From assembly GCA_944386715.1 (NCBI GenBank), contig CALXCD010000007.1, positions 1 to 48,765 on the forward strand: a DNA stretch of 48,765 nt, read 5' to 3'. Below are positions 25,213 through 33,813 of this stretch, piece by piece (within the stretch, counting starts at the first letter, position 1; each line of letters opens with the position of its first letter). The stretch comes from an uncultured Clostridia bacterium. Lineage in GTDB: Bacteria; Bacillota; Clostridia; TANB77; CAG-508. Made by a program: the position numbers and the translations under genes. Under the pieces are notes generated by a model that did not search any database, had not been told where the DNA came from, and saw nothing but the letters and a program-made list of their open reading frames with translations.

Positions 25213-25937
25213 TATTTTTTAATATTAAATAATCTCTTTTCAAAATCAGAATAATCTAATTTTGGCTTTTTCGTGCTTTTCAATTTGTCCTTTAAGTTTT
25301 GTGGAACATTTTTATACTTCTTAAATATGTCAGATACACATGCTGCTACTTGTTTTTGTTCTTTTATTAGATTAACATTAAATACTTCATCAATTCGTTC
25401 TGCTCCAAGCCAACTTTCTTCATTTATAAGCTCTTTTATTTCTTCTTGATCTACTTTTGATTTTTTCATGTAAAGTGGAATCATTGTGCTGTTTTCAATT
25501 GTATCTAAAACATCTATGCATTTTTGGAAATCGATTGCGTTTCCGTAACAACAATTGATAGGTTTATGTATCATAATTACTGAATTTTCATAAATATTAA
25601 TATCATCACCCATCATCAAAATAAATGTTCCTGCACTCGCGCATAAACCATCTACGTATGTGTGTATTTTAGTTCCAAAATCCTTTAGTCTTTGTAACAT
25701 GCTACAAATCGTAGTTGCCACAAAAACTTCTCCCCCAGGTGTATTCATGAAGATATTTAACTCTGATATGTTTCCCAAGTTATCTAATTCTTCTTTAAAG
25801 CTCTGTAGTCCTACTAATGTTTTGTCTTTTTCTCCAGTCCACCAATCTATGTCATTTGTTACTATTTCTCCATATAGATAAAGGTCAGCACTTGTGTTGG
25901 GTATTATGTTTTTTATTTCATAAAACTTATTCTTCAC
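25212..25937 (-). CDS. ClpP-family prohead protease
   Basis: 241 aa from a GTG behind GGAGGTGAGC; the longer frame has no ribosome binding site and overlaps the portal gene further. The serine nucleophile is in CASAGTF, the histidine in MIHKP, and the NTPGGEV block is conserved. Cleaves scaffold or capsid delta domains during head maturation. Placed between portal and capsid. Confidence 0.9.
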   Translation of the reverse strand: MKNKFYEIKNIIPNTSADLYLYGEIVTNDIDWWTGEKDKTLVGLQSFKEELDNLGNISELNIFMNTPGGEVFVATTICSMLQRLKDFGTKIHTYVDGLCASAGTFILMMGDDINIYENSVIMIHKPINCCYGNAIDFQKCIDVLDTIENSTMIPLYMKKSKVDQEEIKELINEESWLGAERIDEVFNVNLIKEQKQVAACVSDIFKKYKNVPQNLKDKLKSTKKPKLDYSDFEKRLFNIKK

Positions 25938-27225
25938 TTTGCTCACCTCCCTCCACATCCTGATTAATGTTTTGTTCATTTTGAGTTATTTGCTTATTAT
26001 CAGTATTGATTTCGTTATTTTCCTCGGTCTTTTCTCCCATTTTTACCATTTTATTTGTATTTGGTGTATAAATTTGTTGTGTTTTTGGGTCTAATAATAC
26101 ACTTCCTAAGCCAATGTCTATTAAATCTAGTCCTTCTAAAGCATCATCACCTTCTAGATATCTAACTTCATTTCTTGTCTTGAATCCTGTCTCAATTGCA
26201 ATTTTATATGCTTCATATCTTTCTTTTATAGACCCTCTCATTAATTCTGTATAATCTGGAGCAAAATAATAAGACTTTTTCTCTTTTTCAAGCAAAAAGT
26301 CTCTATTTAATGCTGTACAAAAAGCATTTGCAATAGGCATAATTGTTTCTTTTATAAAACTTTCATTTGTTTTTCCTATATGAAAGATTTCCTTTATTTC
26401 ATCATCAAATGTTTTGTTTTTTTCGTTTAATTGGTTTTCTACTGATGTATTAGATGCTTCTTGAAATTCCATTCCATCGTTTAATATAAGACAACTAGAG
26501 TTTCCCGCAAAATACTCATTCCATGCTTTTTTTAATGTTTCCATTCCTTCTTTATCTAAGTGTTTTTGAGACTTTAAAAATCCTTTTTTGTTTCCTCCTG
26601 TTTTCATCAAGTCTAATTCATATAATATTCTTTTATATGCTGTCTCTAAACTCTTACTTATTTCTTCTGTATATCCTTTTCCATATGCTCCATTTTTTGT
26701 ATTTCGTAATAATTTTATAAAATTAAATGGTTTATAATATTTTCCATCTACTATTATTTTATAATTTTTAAATATTGCATCTGTGTTCTTTTCAAATACT
26801 ACTTTTCTTTCTTCTACATAATTTAATCCAACAAAATCATTTCCTGTCTTCTTTATATAAGCATATCCACCTTTTCCCAACAAATAATCTTCGCATATAG
26901 CTTTTTTAAATTGAAAACCATCTAAAGTATCTCCTGTATCATAATTTATGATATTTACTCTATTGTCGTCTATTTCAGATGTTTGCTTTCTTCCGTCTTT
27001 TGTAGATTTTTTATATAGCTTAAATGGTATCATTGCAAAAGAATCACAAATCAATCCAACTGCACTAGATACTGCTGGTATCATTAAAACTTTATCTCTG
27101 TCTATCTCTTCTCCTGCAATTACCGCTTTTAATAATGGATCTTCAACCATTTCTTGGTCTTCTTCTACTAGTTGTTTATATGTTTTATTAGAAAAAATTG
27201 TTTTAAATTTATTTATTATATTCAC
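25927..27225 (-). CDS. Portal protein
   Basis: 432 aa, HK97-type. VLMIPAVSSAVGLICDSFAM and DDEIKEIFHIG are characteristic of the dodecameric portal through which DNA enters the head. A glutamine- and glutamate-rich tail follows. Between large terminase and protease as in HK97-like phages. Confidence 0.92.
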   Translation of the reverse strand: MNIINKFKTIFSNKTYKQLVEEDQEMVEDPLLKAVIAGEEIDRDKVLMIPAVSSAVGLICDSFAMIPFKLYKKSTKDGRKQTSEIDDNRVNIINYDTGDTLDGFQFKKAICEDYLLGKGGYAYIKKTGNDFVGLNYVEERKVVFEKNTDAIFKNYKIIVDGKYYKPFNFIKLLRNTKNGAYGKGYTEEISKSLETAYKRILYELDLMKTGGNKKGFLKSQKHLDKEGMETLKKAWNEYFAGNSSCLILNDGMEFQEASNTSVENQLNEKNKTFDDEIKEIFHIGKTNESFIKETIMPIANAFCTALNRDFLLEKEKKSYYFAPDYTELMRGSIKERYEAYKIAIETGFKTRNEVRYLEGDDALEGLDLIDIGLGSVLLDPKTQQIYTPNTNKMVKMGEKTEENNEINTDNKQITQNEQNINQDVEGGEQSEE

Positions 27226-27240
27226 TTTTTCACCTCTTTT

Positions 27241-28920
27241 CTAAAAGCTTTGACATACAAAGTTGTCTTCATTGAGCATTTGTTGTTGTAATAAATAAAT
27301 TGCTATAATTGTACTTACTACCATATCAACTTTTCCAGTTGATTTTTTCTTGTTTACATATTTATTTAAATTTGTATCCTCTGTACATCTTGCATTTTGA
27401 AAATTAATTTCGTATAATCTATCTCCATCATAACTAAATTTTCTTTGTAATATACTTTCTTGAAGCAATTTTGTTGGCATATGTAATACACTTGAATGTT
27501 GCTTAACTTCTACGGTTTCATATCCAGCTTCTTCTAATTTGTTTGCAGTTGATATGCAATTAAATCTATCGTATCCAATTTGGACTATATGTACACCGTA
27601 TTCTTTTTCTAAATTCATGATAAATTTTTCTACAAAACTGTATGATATAATTTCTTCACCACAAGCGAAACAACTCCCATCTTCTATAAATCTTCGATAA
27701 TCTGTTCTTTCTTTTCTGTTTTTTTCTTCTATTCTGTCTGCTGGGATAAACGCCCACGATTTTGCAAATATCATGTCGTCTTCCATAGTAACCATAGAAA
27801 CCGAAGTATTGTCATTTGTCATCGCTAAGTCCAATCCCAAAAAAACATCTTTTCCTTTCCAATCAAAAACACCTCTTGTATTTTTACATAATCTTAGTTT
27901 GTCTAATGTTATAAATTCCTCGCCAGAATTTGATGGCATAAAATAATTCATGTGTTTTGTTAAGAACTCTGTTCTTTCTTCTGGTTTTGCTAATGCTTTT
28001 GTTCTACTAGCTCGAATTTCATTGTAGTTTTCTTCAACTCTCAAAGGATTTGCCATCTGTAATCCTATGTCGTCCCATAAATGTTCCTCTGTTGAATAAT
28101 AAACTAGAGCAAATAGTCTTTCATCACTTTCTAATCCTTTATAAATTTTCTTTAAATACTCTAATTCTCCTAACATAATTGATTTGTCTTCTGCATACGC
28201 TGATGTTAATCTAAACATCAATGGATTTCTAATGTTTAATTGTCCTGATTTCATTGCTTCAACATTAGATATATCCTTCATTGCTCCAAATTCGTCAGCA
28301 ATAAATGCACTTGGTTTAATTGAATTGTTTTTATTAGCTTCAGCCGTTCTTGGTTGATAAAATGAATGTGTTAATGTACACTCTAATCTTCCGCTTAAAG
28401 TTTTAGGAATATTAAAATATTGTCCAACCATTGGACTAACACTCAATATTTGAGCAATTGCTTTTTTTACTTCTCCAGCTAAATCTCTATCAAGACATAT
28501 TGAATAAAATTCTGAGTAATCATCTTCTGTTAACATTAAAATTATAAATATTAATGCTGCTAAGAATGTTTTTGTGTTTTTTCTAGGTATAAATAAATCA
28601 ACTTCTCTATATCTATACTTTTTAGAATCAGTTTTATATCTCCACCCAAAAATATTTGCAATAAAAAAGGCTTGGAAATTTTCCAAGCCGTCATATATAC
28701 TTTTTCCTACAATGTGTAATCCTGTTGCAAAATTTAGCAATTTTAGAATACCTTCTATTATTTCAATTTGTTTTGTATCAAAATAATATGGATAATAGTC
28801 ATTATTTTGTTTTTCTAAATCTTCTAAGAACCACTCACATTGTTTTTTGACCTCAAATGTAGTTATCTCTCTCCCGCTTATACAGTCTTTTGCATATTCT
28901 CTTGCTTTTTCTAACAACAT
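27241..28920 (-). CDS. Large terminase subunit
   Basis: 559 aa. ATPase motifs: Walker-A-like PRKNTKTFLAALIF (about residue 110) and Walker B FIADEFGAM (about residue 207). Nuclease domain begins FLGLDLAMTNDNTSVSM with the catalytic aspartate and ends near STGKVDMVVSTIIAIYLLQQ. Packages phage DNA into the prohead. Starts at the base where the small subunit gene stops. Confidence 0.93.
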   Translation of the reverse strand: MLLEKAREYAKDCISGREITTFEVKKQCEWFLEDLEKQNNDYYPYYFDTKQIEIIEGILKLLNFATGLHIVGKSIYDGLENFQAFFIANIFGWRYKTDSKKYRYREVDLFIPRKNTKTFLAALIFIILMLTEDDYSEFYSICLDRDLAGEVKKAIAQILSVSPMVGQYFNIPKTLSGRLECTLTHSFYQPRTAEANKNNSIKPSAFIADEFGAMKDISNVEAMKSGQLNIRNPLMFRLTSAYAEDKSIMLGELEYLKKIYKGLESDERLFALVYYSTEEHLWDDIGLQMANPLRVEENYNEIRASRTKALAKPEERTEFLTKHMNYFMPSNSGEEFITLDKLRLCKNTRGVFDWKGKDVFLGLDLAMTNDNTSVSMVTMEDDMIFAKSWAFIPADRIEEKNRKERTDYRRFIEDGSCFACGEEIISYSFVEKFIMNLEKEYGVHIVQIGYDRFNCISTANKLEEAGYETVEVKQHSSVLHMPTKLLQESILQRKFSYDGDRLYEINFQNARCTEDTNLNKYVNKKKSTGKVDMVVSTIIAIYLLQQQMLNEDNFVCQSF

Positions 28921-29465
28921 TACGCTTCACCCCTTAAAACTTTTAAAAGCGGACTATTTTCTTCTTTTTCTTTTTTCGGTATGCTTCTTAACGCTGATGC
29001 AATTGTCATTACGTTTTCCTTTTCTATATCAAGCATCATTTTTCGTTTTGCTTGTATTTGTTTATCTATGGCTAGAATATTTTTTTGCATATTACATAAT
29101 AATTGTGTGTATTCTTTCATTGTAAAGTCATCGTCTTCAATAAACTCGGCATCTAATTTTTCCATGTCTTTATAAAAACGTTCTCTTTTTTCTTCAAATT
29201 CTGAACATTCTGCTAATAGCATGGCATATCTATTAATAACGTTTTCATACAGTGCATCATTTTTATCTATGTTCTGTAATAATCCTTTTACTCTTTTAAA
29301 TTCTTTATGTGCTATTTTATTTGTTCGTACTTCTTTTCTCTCTTTCATTTCGATTTTAGAACTTAAAGCTTCTTCTCCTTCTTGCCTTAATTTTAATTCC
29401 GCTTTTGTTCTATGAGATTTTTTTTCTGTTGTTAAAACCTTAAATGGCTTGGTTGGTGTTGGCAT
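28920..29465 (-). CDS. Small terminase subunit, P27-like
   Basis: 181 aa, helical and highly charged. RTKAELKLRQEGEEALSSK and the helical core with YAMLLAEC fit the P27 small terminase family, which recognises packaging sites. Preceded by AAGGAG and by a GC-rich island that may hold cos. Confidence 0.75.
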   Translation of the reverse strand: MPTPTKPFKVLTTEKKSHRTKAELKLRQEGEEALSSKIEMKERKEVRTNKIAHKEFKRVKGLLQNIDKNDALYENVINRYAMLLAECSEFEEKRERFYKDMEKLDAEFIEDDDFTMKEYTQLLCNMQKNILAIDKQIQAKRKMMLDIEKENVMTIASALRSIPKKEKEENSPLLKVLRGEA

Positions 29466-29523
29466 ATTTCTCTTCTCCTTTGGTAGTTCTCCTGAATTAT
29501 GTTGATGTGGGAATATTTTTTAA

Positions 29524-29545
29524 GCGAATGTAGGCGGTCGGTGTA
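29524..29545. other. Candidate cos site
   Basis: A short GC-rich island (GGCGGTCGGTGT on plus) in otherwise AT-rich DNA directly upstream of the small terminase gene and next to an HNH gene. cos sites of HK97-like Firmicute phages usually lie here. Inferred from position and composition only. Confidence 0.3.
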
Positions 29546-29585
29546 AAAATTTATTTTCATTTTTGGTCCTTAATAATAGGGGGGA

Positions 29586-29753
29586 CTAAAAATGTAAAAA
29601 CATACTCTTATTAGGACATTTTTCGCATTTATTATATGGTCTATATATAAATCCACATTTACAATATATAGAAGCTGATGGACTTCTTCTTATTAGCCCA
29701 TAGTTTGCTAGTCTATCTTTTATCTTACATAGTTTAGGTATATTATCTTTCAT
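29586..29753 (-). CDS. Small zinc-ribbon protein
   Basis: 55 aa from the ATG behind AAGGAG (an upstream ATG exists inside the HNH gene). C-x-C-G...C-x2-C (YCKCGFIYRPYNKCEKCPNK) forms a zinc ribbon. Located between HNH and terminase genes. Function unknown. Confidence 0.6.
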   Translation of the reverse strand: MKDNIPKLCKIKDRLANYGLIRRSPSASIYCKCGFIYRPYNKCEKCPNKSMFLHF

Positions 29754-30132
29754 TGTTTCTCTCCTTTTCATCAATTATTGTTTGTACTTCATCTCTTGGT
29801 ATTTCTTCATTCTCACACATCTCGTGATGATAACCACAAACTGTTAACAAATTATTATTGTCTAATCTTTTATTGTAATCCTCGTTGATTGGTATATTAT
29901 GATGTACACTCAAGTCCTTTGTATTGTATTTGATTATTGTATTATATAACTCTCTAATGCATATCTGACACAAATACAAATCTCTTTCTTTTATTTCTTC
30001 TCGTTTCTTTTGCCATTTACTCGTCCTTCTAAATTTGTCTGCTTCTGTTATCTGTTTTTTTCTATTAGGTTTTTGACTGCATATGTATTTACTGTCATGT
30101 ATTTTTCCGCAATATTGGCAACTCTTTAGCAT
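29743..30132 (-). CDS. HNH endonuclease
   Basis: 129 aa. N-terminal zinc pair CQYCG, a second pair CQICIREL, the catalytic VHHNIPI and the final YHHEMCE motif make a complete HNH domain. HNH proteins beside terminases help cos cleavage in HK97-like phages. Overlaps the next zinc-ribbon gene. Confidence 0.88.
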   Translation of the reverse strand: MLKSCQYCGKIHDSKYICSQKPNRKKQITEADKFRRTSKWQKKREEIKERDLYLCQICIRELYNTIIKYNTKDLSVHHNIPINEDYNKRLDNNNLLTVCGYHHEMCENEEIPRDEVQTIIDEKERNNER

Positions 30133-30173
30133 TATGTTTCATTCCTTTTATTTGTGTTATTTATTTAGCAAAA

Positions 30174-30203
30174 TAAAAAAGCACTTGTTAAAGTGCTTTT
30201 TTT
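30174..30203 (-). terminator. Terminator after the TM2 gene
   Basis: AAAAAAGCACTT and AAGTGCTTTTTT form a 12-bp stem with a 4-nt loop ending in T's on both strands. It separates the TM2 gene and the upstream small genes from the HNH/terminase operon. Confidence 0.85.
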
Positions 30204-30212
30204 ATATTTATT

Positions 30213-30440
30213 TTATTGTCTTAATGGTGCTCCAGCGTTGTCTTTGTAGCTTCCTAGCGCTATTTGAATTAGGTCTTTTATCCAGCCTAAACATACAAAA
30301 TTAACAGTAAAAGTTTTAATTAGTCCACTTCCTATTTTTCCTAAATAATAATCGTGGATTCCAATCATTCCGCCACAAGCGCACAATATCAATGCTGTAT
30401 GTTTTGATTTATCACTCGTTATAGTTGTGTAATTTGCCAT
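30213..30440 (-). CDS. TM2-domain membrane protein
   Basis: 75 aa. Two membrane helices connected by a short loop with the TM2 pattern (GIHDYYLGKIGSGLIKTFT; FVCLGWIKDLIQI). TM2 proteins are common in cells; in a prophage its role is unclear, perhaps superinfection exclusion. Own ribosome binding site (GGAG) and terminator. Confidence 0.8.
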   Translation of the reverse strand: MANYTTITSDKSKHTALILCACGGMIGIHDYYLGKIGSGLIKTFTVNFVCLGWIKDLIQIALGSYKDNAGAPLRQ

Positions 30441-30467
30441 AATACAATCATCTCCTTTTTGATTATA

Positions 30468-30662
30468 TTATAGTATATTTTTATTGATATTTTTGTCGAA
30501 TTTTGTCGAATACGATGTTATTTTTTGTTCTTGCTCCTTTTTGATTATTTCTTTGATAAATACGTATATTACGTATATCCCTAAAATTGCTAATATTACA
30601 GCTATGATGCTTAATATTATAATTCCAATAATTGTTAAAATTAATAATAAAATATCTAACAT
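30468..30662 (-). CDS. Small membrane protein
   Basis: 64 aa. One or two hydrophobic helices (residues 3-37, LLLILTIIGIIILSIIAVIL) followed by a lysine-rich cytoplasmic tail. Starts one base before the previous gene's end. Function unknown. Confidence 0.6.
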   Translation of the reverse strand: MLDILLLILTIIGIIILSIIAVILAILGIYVIYVFIKEIIKKEQEQKITSYSTKFDKNINKNIL

Positions 30663-30663
30663 T

Positions 30664-30885
30664 TCAAACTAGTCCTTTCATCAATGGTTTACTTTGTCTC
30701 GCTGTTACAATTTCCATTTTCTTTTTCTTTCTTCTCTCTGTCTGCTCTCTTTCATAAAATACACATTTTGTGTAAATGATTTTATCTACTGCAAATACTC
30801 TAATATCGCATAAATTCTTATGTTTGTTTTTGCATTTGCAACAATGTTCTTTTTTATACTTTTCTAATCTTTCTTTATTTGTCAT
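30664..30885 (-). CDS. Cysteine-rich small phage protein
   Basis: 73 aa. HCCKCKNKHKNLCDI and KCVFYERE carry four or five cysteines able to bind zinc. The tail after ERRKKKK reads less protein-like. First small gene downstream of the tRNA-like gene. Function unknown. Confidence 0.55.
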   Translation of the reverse strand: MTNKERLEKYKKEHCCKCKNKHKNLCDIRVFAVDKIIYTKCVFYEREQTERRKKKKMEIVTARQSKPLMKGLV

Positions 30886-30901
30886 GTGTTTGCTCCTTTT
30901 T

Positions 30902-30977
30902 TGGTCTAGGTCGAAGGAGTTGCACCTTCAATCTCAGGTGTCCAGGACCCGCATTTTACTATCAAAACTTGACCTAG
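30902..30977 (-). tRNA. tRNA-like gene with encoded CCA, anticodon position reads UGG
   Basis: A 76-nt cloverleaf folds completely: acceptor CTAGGTC/GACCTAG, D stem GTTT/AAAT, anticodon stem CGGGT/ACCTG with loop CCTGGAC, 5-nt variable loop, T arm GAAGG/CCTTC with loop TGCAACT, discriminator A and an encoded CCA. Positions 34-36 read TGG (proline). It lacks several invariant bases: U8 is A, the D loop has no GG, U33 is C and T55 is G. It may be a degenerate phage tRNA or a decoy. It stands beside a nuclease-like gene and close to two RNA ligase genes. Confidence 0.6.
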
Positions 30978-31000
30978 ATGTTTGTGTAGGTTAGGATTTG

Positions 31001-31396
31001 TTAGTTTTTAAAATCAAAATTGTTAATGTATTTCGCATATTTCCCCTTTTTACTAACAGAAATACCAGATTTGATATTCATTATTTCTTTTCTTGGAATT
31101 ATATACCAATCACCTTCATCTGTAAGAATAGCAACAAAATTAACTTTTTCGTCTTGTGAGGCGACTCTAGTTTTTGCACTTCTTGGATATGCACTTTTTA
31201 AACATATAACATTTCTATTTTTATTATCTATCCATGCTTTCTTTACTTGAACACTATAAAAAATATTTTCTTTTTCAACTATAAAGTCGTATGGCTCTAT
31301 ATTGAAAATAGGTCTTGATATTGATATATCATTTTCTAAACATTTTAAAACAAAAATTTCTTCTGTTTTATATCCGTTTTTTAATTTGCTATTCAT
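31001..31396 (-). CDS. PD-(D/E)XK nuclease-like protein
   Basis: 131 aa. NGYKTEEIFVLKCLENDI with the E, then EPYDFIVEKENIFYSVQVKK gives the D...(Q/E)xK core of restriction-like nucleases; Q in place of E is also seen in this superfamily. Resembles the small PDDEXK_5 group. Substrate unknown. Lies directly upstream of the tRNA-like gene in the same direction. Confidence 0.6.
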   Translation of the reverse strand: MNSKLKNGYKTEEIFVLKCLENDISISRPIFNIEPYDFIVEKENIFYSVQVKKAWIDNKNRNVICLKSAYPRSAKTRVASQDEKVNFVAILTDEGDWYIIPRKEIMNIKSGISVSKKGKYAKYINNFDFKN

Positions 31397-31477
31397 TTTA
31401 ATTACCTTCTATTCCGCCACTACACTTTATTTTACAATCCTTTAACTATATAGAACATAGTTAGTAATTGTTGAAAA

Positions 31478-31747
31478 CTACTCTTCAATTTTTATACATT
31501 TATTTTCCCATTTTTTATAGGCATCTAAGTACAATTCTTTCTTATCCCCATTATATGTAAGTTCGTAATACATACCATCAGATACTGTTGTACTTACTAA
31601 TGCCTTGTTATTTTGTAATGCTTTTACTGACCAAACTATAAAAATATCTTTTTCAGTTATTTCAAATTTGTCTGTTTTATCTGTTCTATTGTTAAAATAA
31701 TCTAATATCGTTTTTTTACATAATTCTAAAAATTTATCATTTCCCAT
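31478..31747 (-). CDS. Conserved small phage protein (DUF6275-like)
   Basis: 89 aa. KFLELCKKTILDYFNNRTDK and the end NGDKKELYLDAYKKWENKCI correspond to a small protein common in Firmicute prophages, provisionally DUF6275. AGGAGG precedes the ATG. No enzymatic motif. Confidence 0.6.
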   Translation of the reverse strand: MGNDKFLELCKKTILDYFNNRTDKTDKFEITEKDIFIVWSVKALQNNKALVSTTVSDGMYYELTYNGDKKELYLDAYKKWENKCIKIEE

Positions 31748-31772
31748 TTCTATTCCTCCTAATTAAACTAAA

Positions 31773-31804
31773 AAGAGTAAACATTAATATTAACATCTAC
31801 TCTT
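31773..31804 (-). terminator. Probable terminator after rtcB
   Basis: AAGAGTA/TACTCTT stem enclosing an AT palindrome, followed on the minus strand by T4. It lies between rtcB and the next small gene. Confidence 0.5.
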
Positions 31805-31972
31805 CTAACTACAGATTACAAAAATAAAAAGGGGCTTTATTTTTGTTTATTTTAGCAACTTTGGATTGTGTATTTTTCAAATACAATTGCTTAATTACAT
31901 TTTCACTATTTGTATTATACTATATATATTTGTACAATACTACGACATATTTACGACATTTTAACGACATTT

Positions 31973-33175
31973 TTAATTTTTTGCCTTAAAGTTATAAATA
32001 GGCTTTATTATTTTTTCTATTTCGACTGTATCTTGTATATTGTCTATTATTTCTTTCATTGGTTTATATACAAATGGTGCTTCATCTATTGTATCTTCTA
32101 CCACACTTGTTGAATAAATATCTTTCATGCTTTCTTTAAATTCTTCTAACTTAAACATTTCTTTTGCTTTCTTTCTAGACATTAATCTTCCTGCACCATG
32201 AGGAGCTGAATTATTCCAGTCTTCATTTCCTTTTCCTACTGCTATTATGCTTCCATCTCTCATGTTTATAGGAATTATCACTCTTTCTCCTTTTCTTGCC
32301 CTTATAGCCCCTTTTCGTACAATGTTATCTTCAAAAGAGATATAATTGTGTATTGTCTCGAATCTATCAAACTCATAAAATTTAATATCAAAATATTTCT
32401 CTATTATTTGATTAGCTATGTTAGTTCTATTTTCACTTGCATATTCTTGACATATTTTCATATCATGTAAATATTGCTCTCTATATTTACCTTCCAAATA
32501 ACATAACTCATTTGGTAAGTTGGGCTTGTTTTGTTTGTACTCTTTTTCTAATTCTTTTAATACTTTTTGTATTTCTGATTTTCTCCCCTGTTCTTTGTAT
32601 GTCTTTATTATTTCTTCTTTTCTTTTAAATATTTCTTCTTTTCCAGAACATAATTGAATTGCTAAATTCTGATAATAATCTGCTACTTGCTTTCCTAAAT
32701 TTCTACTACCTGTATGAATTACTAAATATTTATTACCCATTTCGTCAATATCTACCTCTATAAAATGATTTCCTCCACCCAATGTTCCTATTGCTCTATT
32801 AAATTTTTTTGTTTCTTTTAATTCTCTTAAGCAATATAATTCATTTATTGGAGCAAAATCTACTAGCTTTTGTTCTCTTATATTTCTACCTGCTGGAATA
32901 TATCTATTTATAACATCATCCAACAATTTTAAATCTAAATCCATATTTCCTAATTCTACGCATAGCATTCCACAACCAATATCTACCCCAACTATATTAG
33001 GTATTACTTTGTCTCCCAAATCCGCAGTAAAGCCAATTACGCAACCTTTTCCTGCATGAACATCTGGCATTATCCTTACTTTACAATTCTTAAATGGCTC
33101 TTGCTCTAATAATAAATTTATTTGCTCCTTTGCTTCCTCTTCTATATTCTCTGTAAATATCTTTAAATTTTTCAT
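31973..33175 (-). CDS. rtcB: RNA-splicing ligase RtcB
   Basis: 400 aa. RtcB joins RNA 2',3'-cyclic phosphate or 3'-phosphate ends to 5'-OH ends using GTP and Mn2+. Metal-binding motifs DVHAGKG (38-44), GVDIGCGM (63-70) and GGGNHFIEVD (133-142) are intact, as is the guanylation motif PHGAGRLMSR near residue 330. Length is close to the family norm. Encoded within the prophage early region together with a second RNA ligase and a tRNA-like gene, so its job is probably repair of tRNAs cut by host defence nucleases. Confidence 0.95.
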   Translation of the reverse strand: MKNLKIFTENIEEEAKEQINLLLEQEPFKNCKVRIMPDVHAGKGCVIGFTADLGDKVIPNIVGVDIGCGMLCVELGNMDLDLKLLDDVINRYIPAGRNIREQKLVDFAPINELYCLRELKETKKFNRAIGTLGGGNHFIEVDIDEMGNKYLVIHTGSRNLGKQVADYYQNLAIQLCSGKEEIFKRKEEIIKTYKEQGRKSEIQKVLKELEKEYKQNKPNLPNELCYLEGKYREQYLHDMKICQEYASENRTNIANQIIEKYFDIKFYEFDRFETIHNYISFEDNIVRKGAIRARKGERVIIPINMRDGSIIAVGKGNEDWNNSAPHGAGRLMSRKKAKEMFKLEEFKESMKDIYSTSVVEDTIDEAPFVYKPMKEIIDNIQDTVEIEKIIKPIYNFKAKN

Positions 33176-33184
33176 AATTCCTCC

Positions 33185-33664
33185 TTATAATTCTAACATC
33201 TTGTTAGTCGCTTTTTCTATTATTCTTTGTATATGTCTATCACTTCTTGTTTGATTAAATAATTGAAAATATAACTTGTTTCCAATGTCTTCTGCTGTTC
33301 TTCCTTCTACATAGTAAGCTGTTAATATTTCTCTTTCTTTATATTTTAATCCTATTAATCTATCATCTACTGATTCTACTTTGTCTCTTAATTCTCTTAC
33401 TGTTTTCTCTAGCTCTTTAATCTCCTCTTCTAATTCTCTTCTTTTATTATCATTTTCTTCTACTTGTCTTCCCACTTTGTCAGATATTTTATTCTTACTA
33501 TGTATATCTTGATTTAATCCATATGCTACAGATAAACTAACATCTACCTCTTCTAATGATTTTAGCTTTATCCTTGCTAGTTTTAATTCTTTTAGTCTTA
33601 TATTTAATTTAGCTTTATTTTCTTTATAACTTTTTAACAATTCTATTAATTCTGGTTTAGTCAT
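33185..33664 (-). CDS. Sigma-like/ArpU-type phage transcription regulator
   Basis: 159 aa from the ATG 4 nt behind AAGGAGG; the longer frame contains that site. A long coiled coil (about 5-105) is followed by a helix-turn-helix resembling sigma region 4 (EREILTAYYVEGRTAEDIG; RSDRHIQRIIEKA). Such proteins control late genes in Firmicute phages. Stands between the two RNA ligase genes. Confidence 0.65.
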   Translation of the reverse strand: MTKPELIELLKSYKENKAKLNIRLKELKLARIKLKSLEEVDVSLSVAYGLNQDIHSKNKISDKVGRQVEENDNKRRELEEEIKELEKTVRELRDKVESVDDRLIGLKYKEREILTAYYVEGRTAEDIGNKLYFQLFNQTRSDRHIQRIIEKATNKMLEL

Positions 33665-33674
33665 TTGTTCCTCC

Positions 33675-33809
33675 TTACTCTTCAATTAATTCTTGAAAAA
33701 ACATAACTACTTCCATATATATCTCTTGTGCTTCTCCTTCTGTTATATTTACTAAGCTTTCATATTTCTTTAAGTCTTTCTTTAATATGTTTTTTATTTC
33801 TTTTGTCAT
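33675..33809 (-). CDS. 44-aa early phage protein
   Basis: MTKEIKNILKKDLKKYESLV then an acidic helix ending in QELIEE. Its stop lies just before the ribosome binding site of the regulator gene, and it starts 5 nt past the RNA ligase stop. Function unknown. Confidence 0.6.
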   Translation of the reverse strand: MTKEIKNILKKDLKKYESLVNITEGEAQEIYMEVVMFFQELIEE

Positions 33810-33813
33810 AAAA

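Noticed and set aside
30491..30513. Two Spo0A-box-like TGTCGAA copies
   Set aside because: They fall in the coding sequence of a small membrane protein (STKFDKN) with no promoter context.
30905..30977. tRNA on the plus strand with anticodon CCA
   Set aside because: The plus-strand reading lacks a proper T arm and CCA end; the minus-strand cloverleaf is complete.
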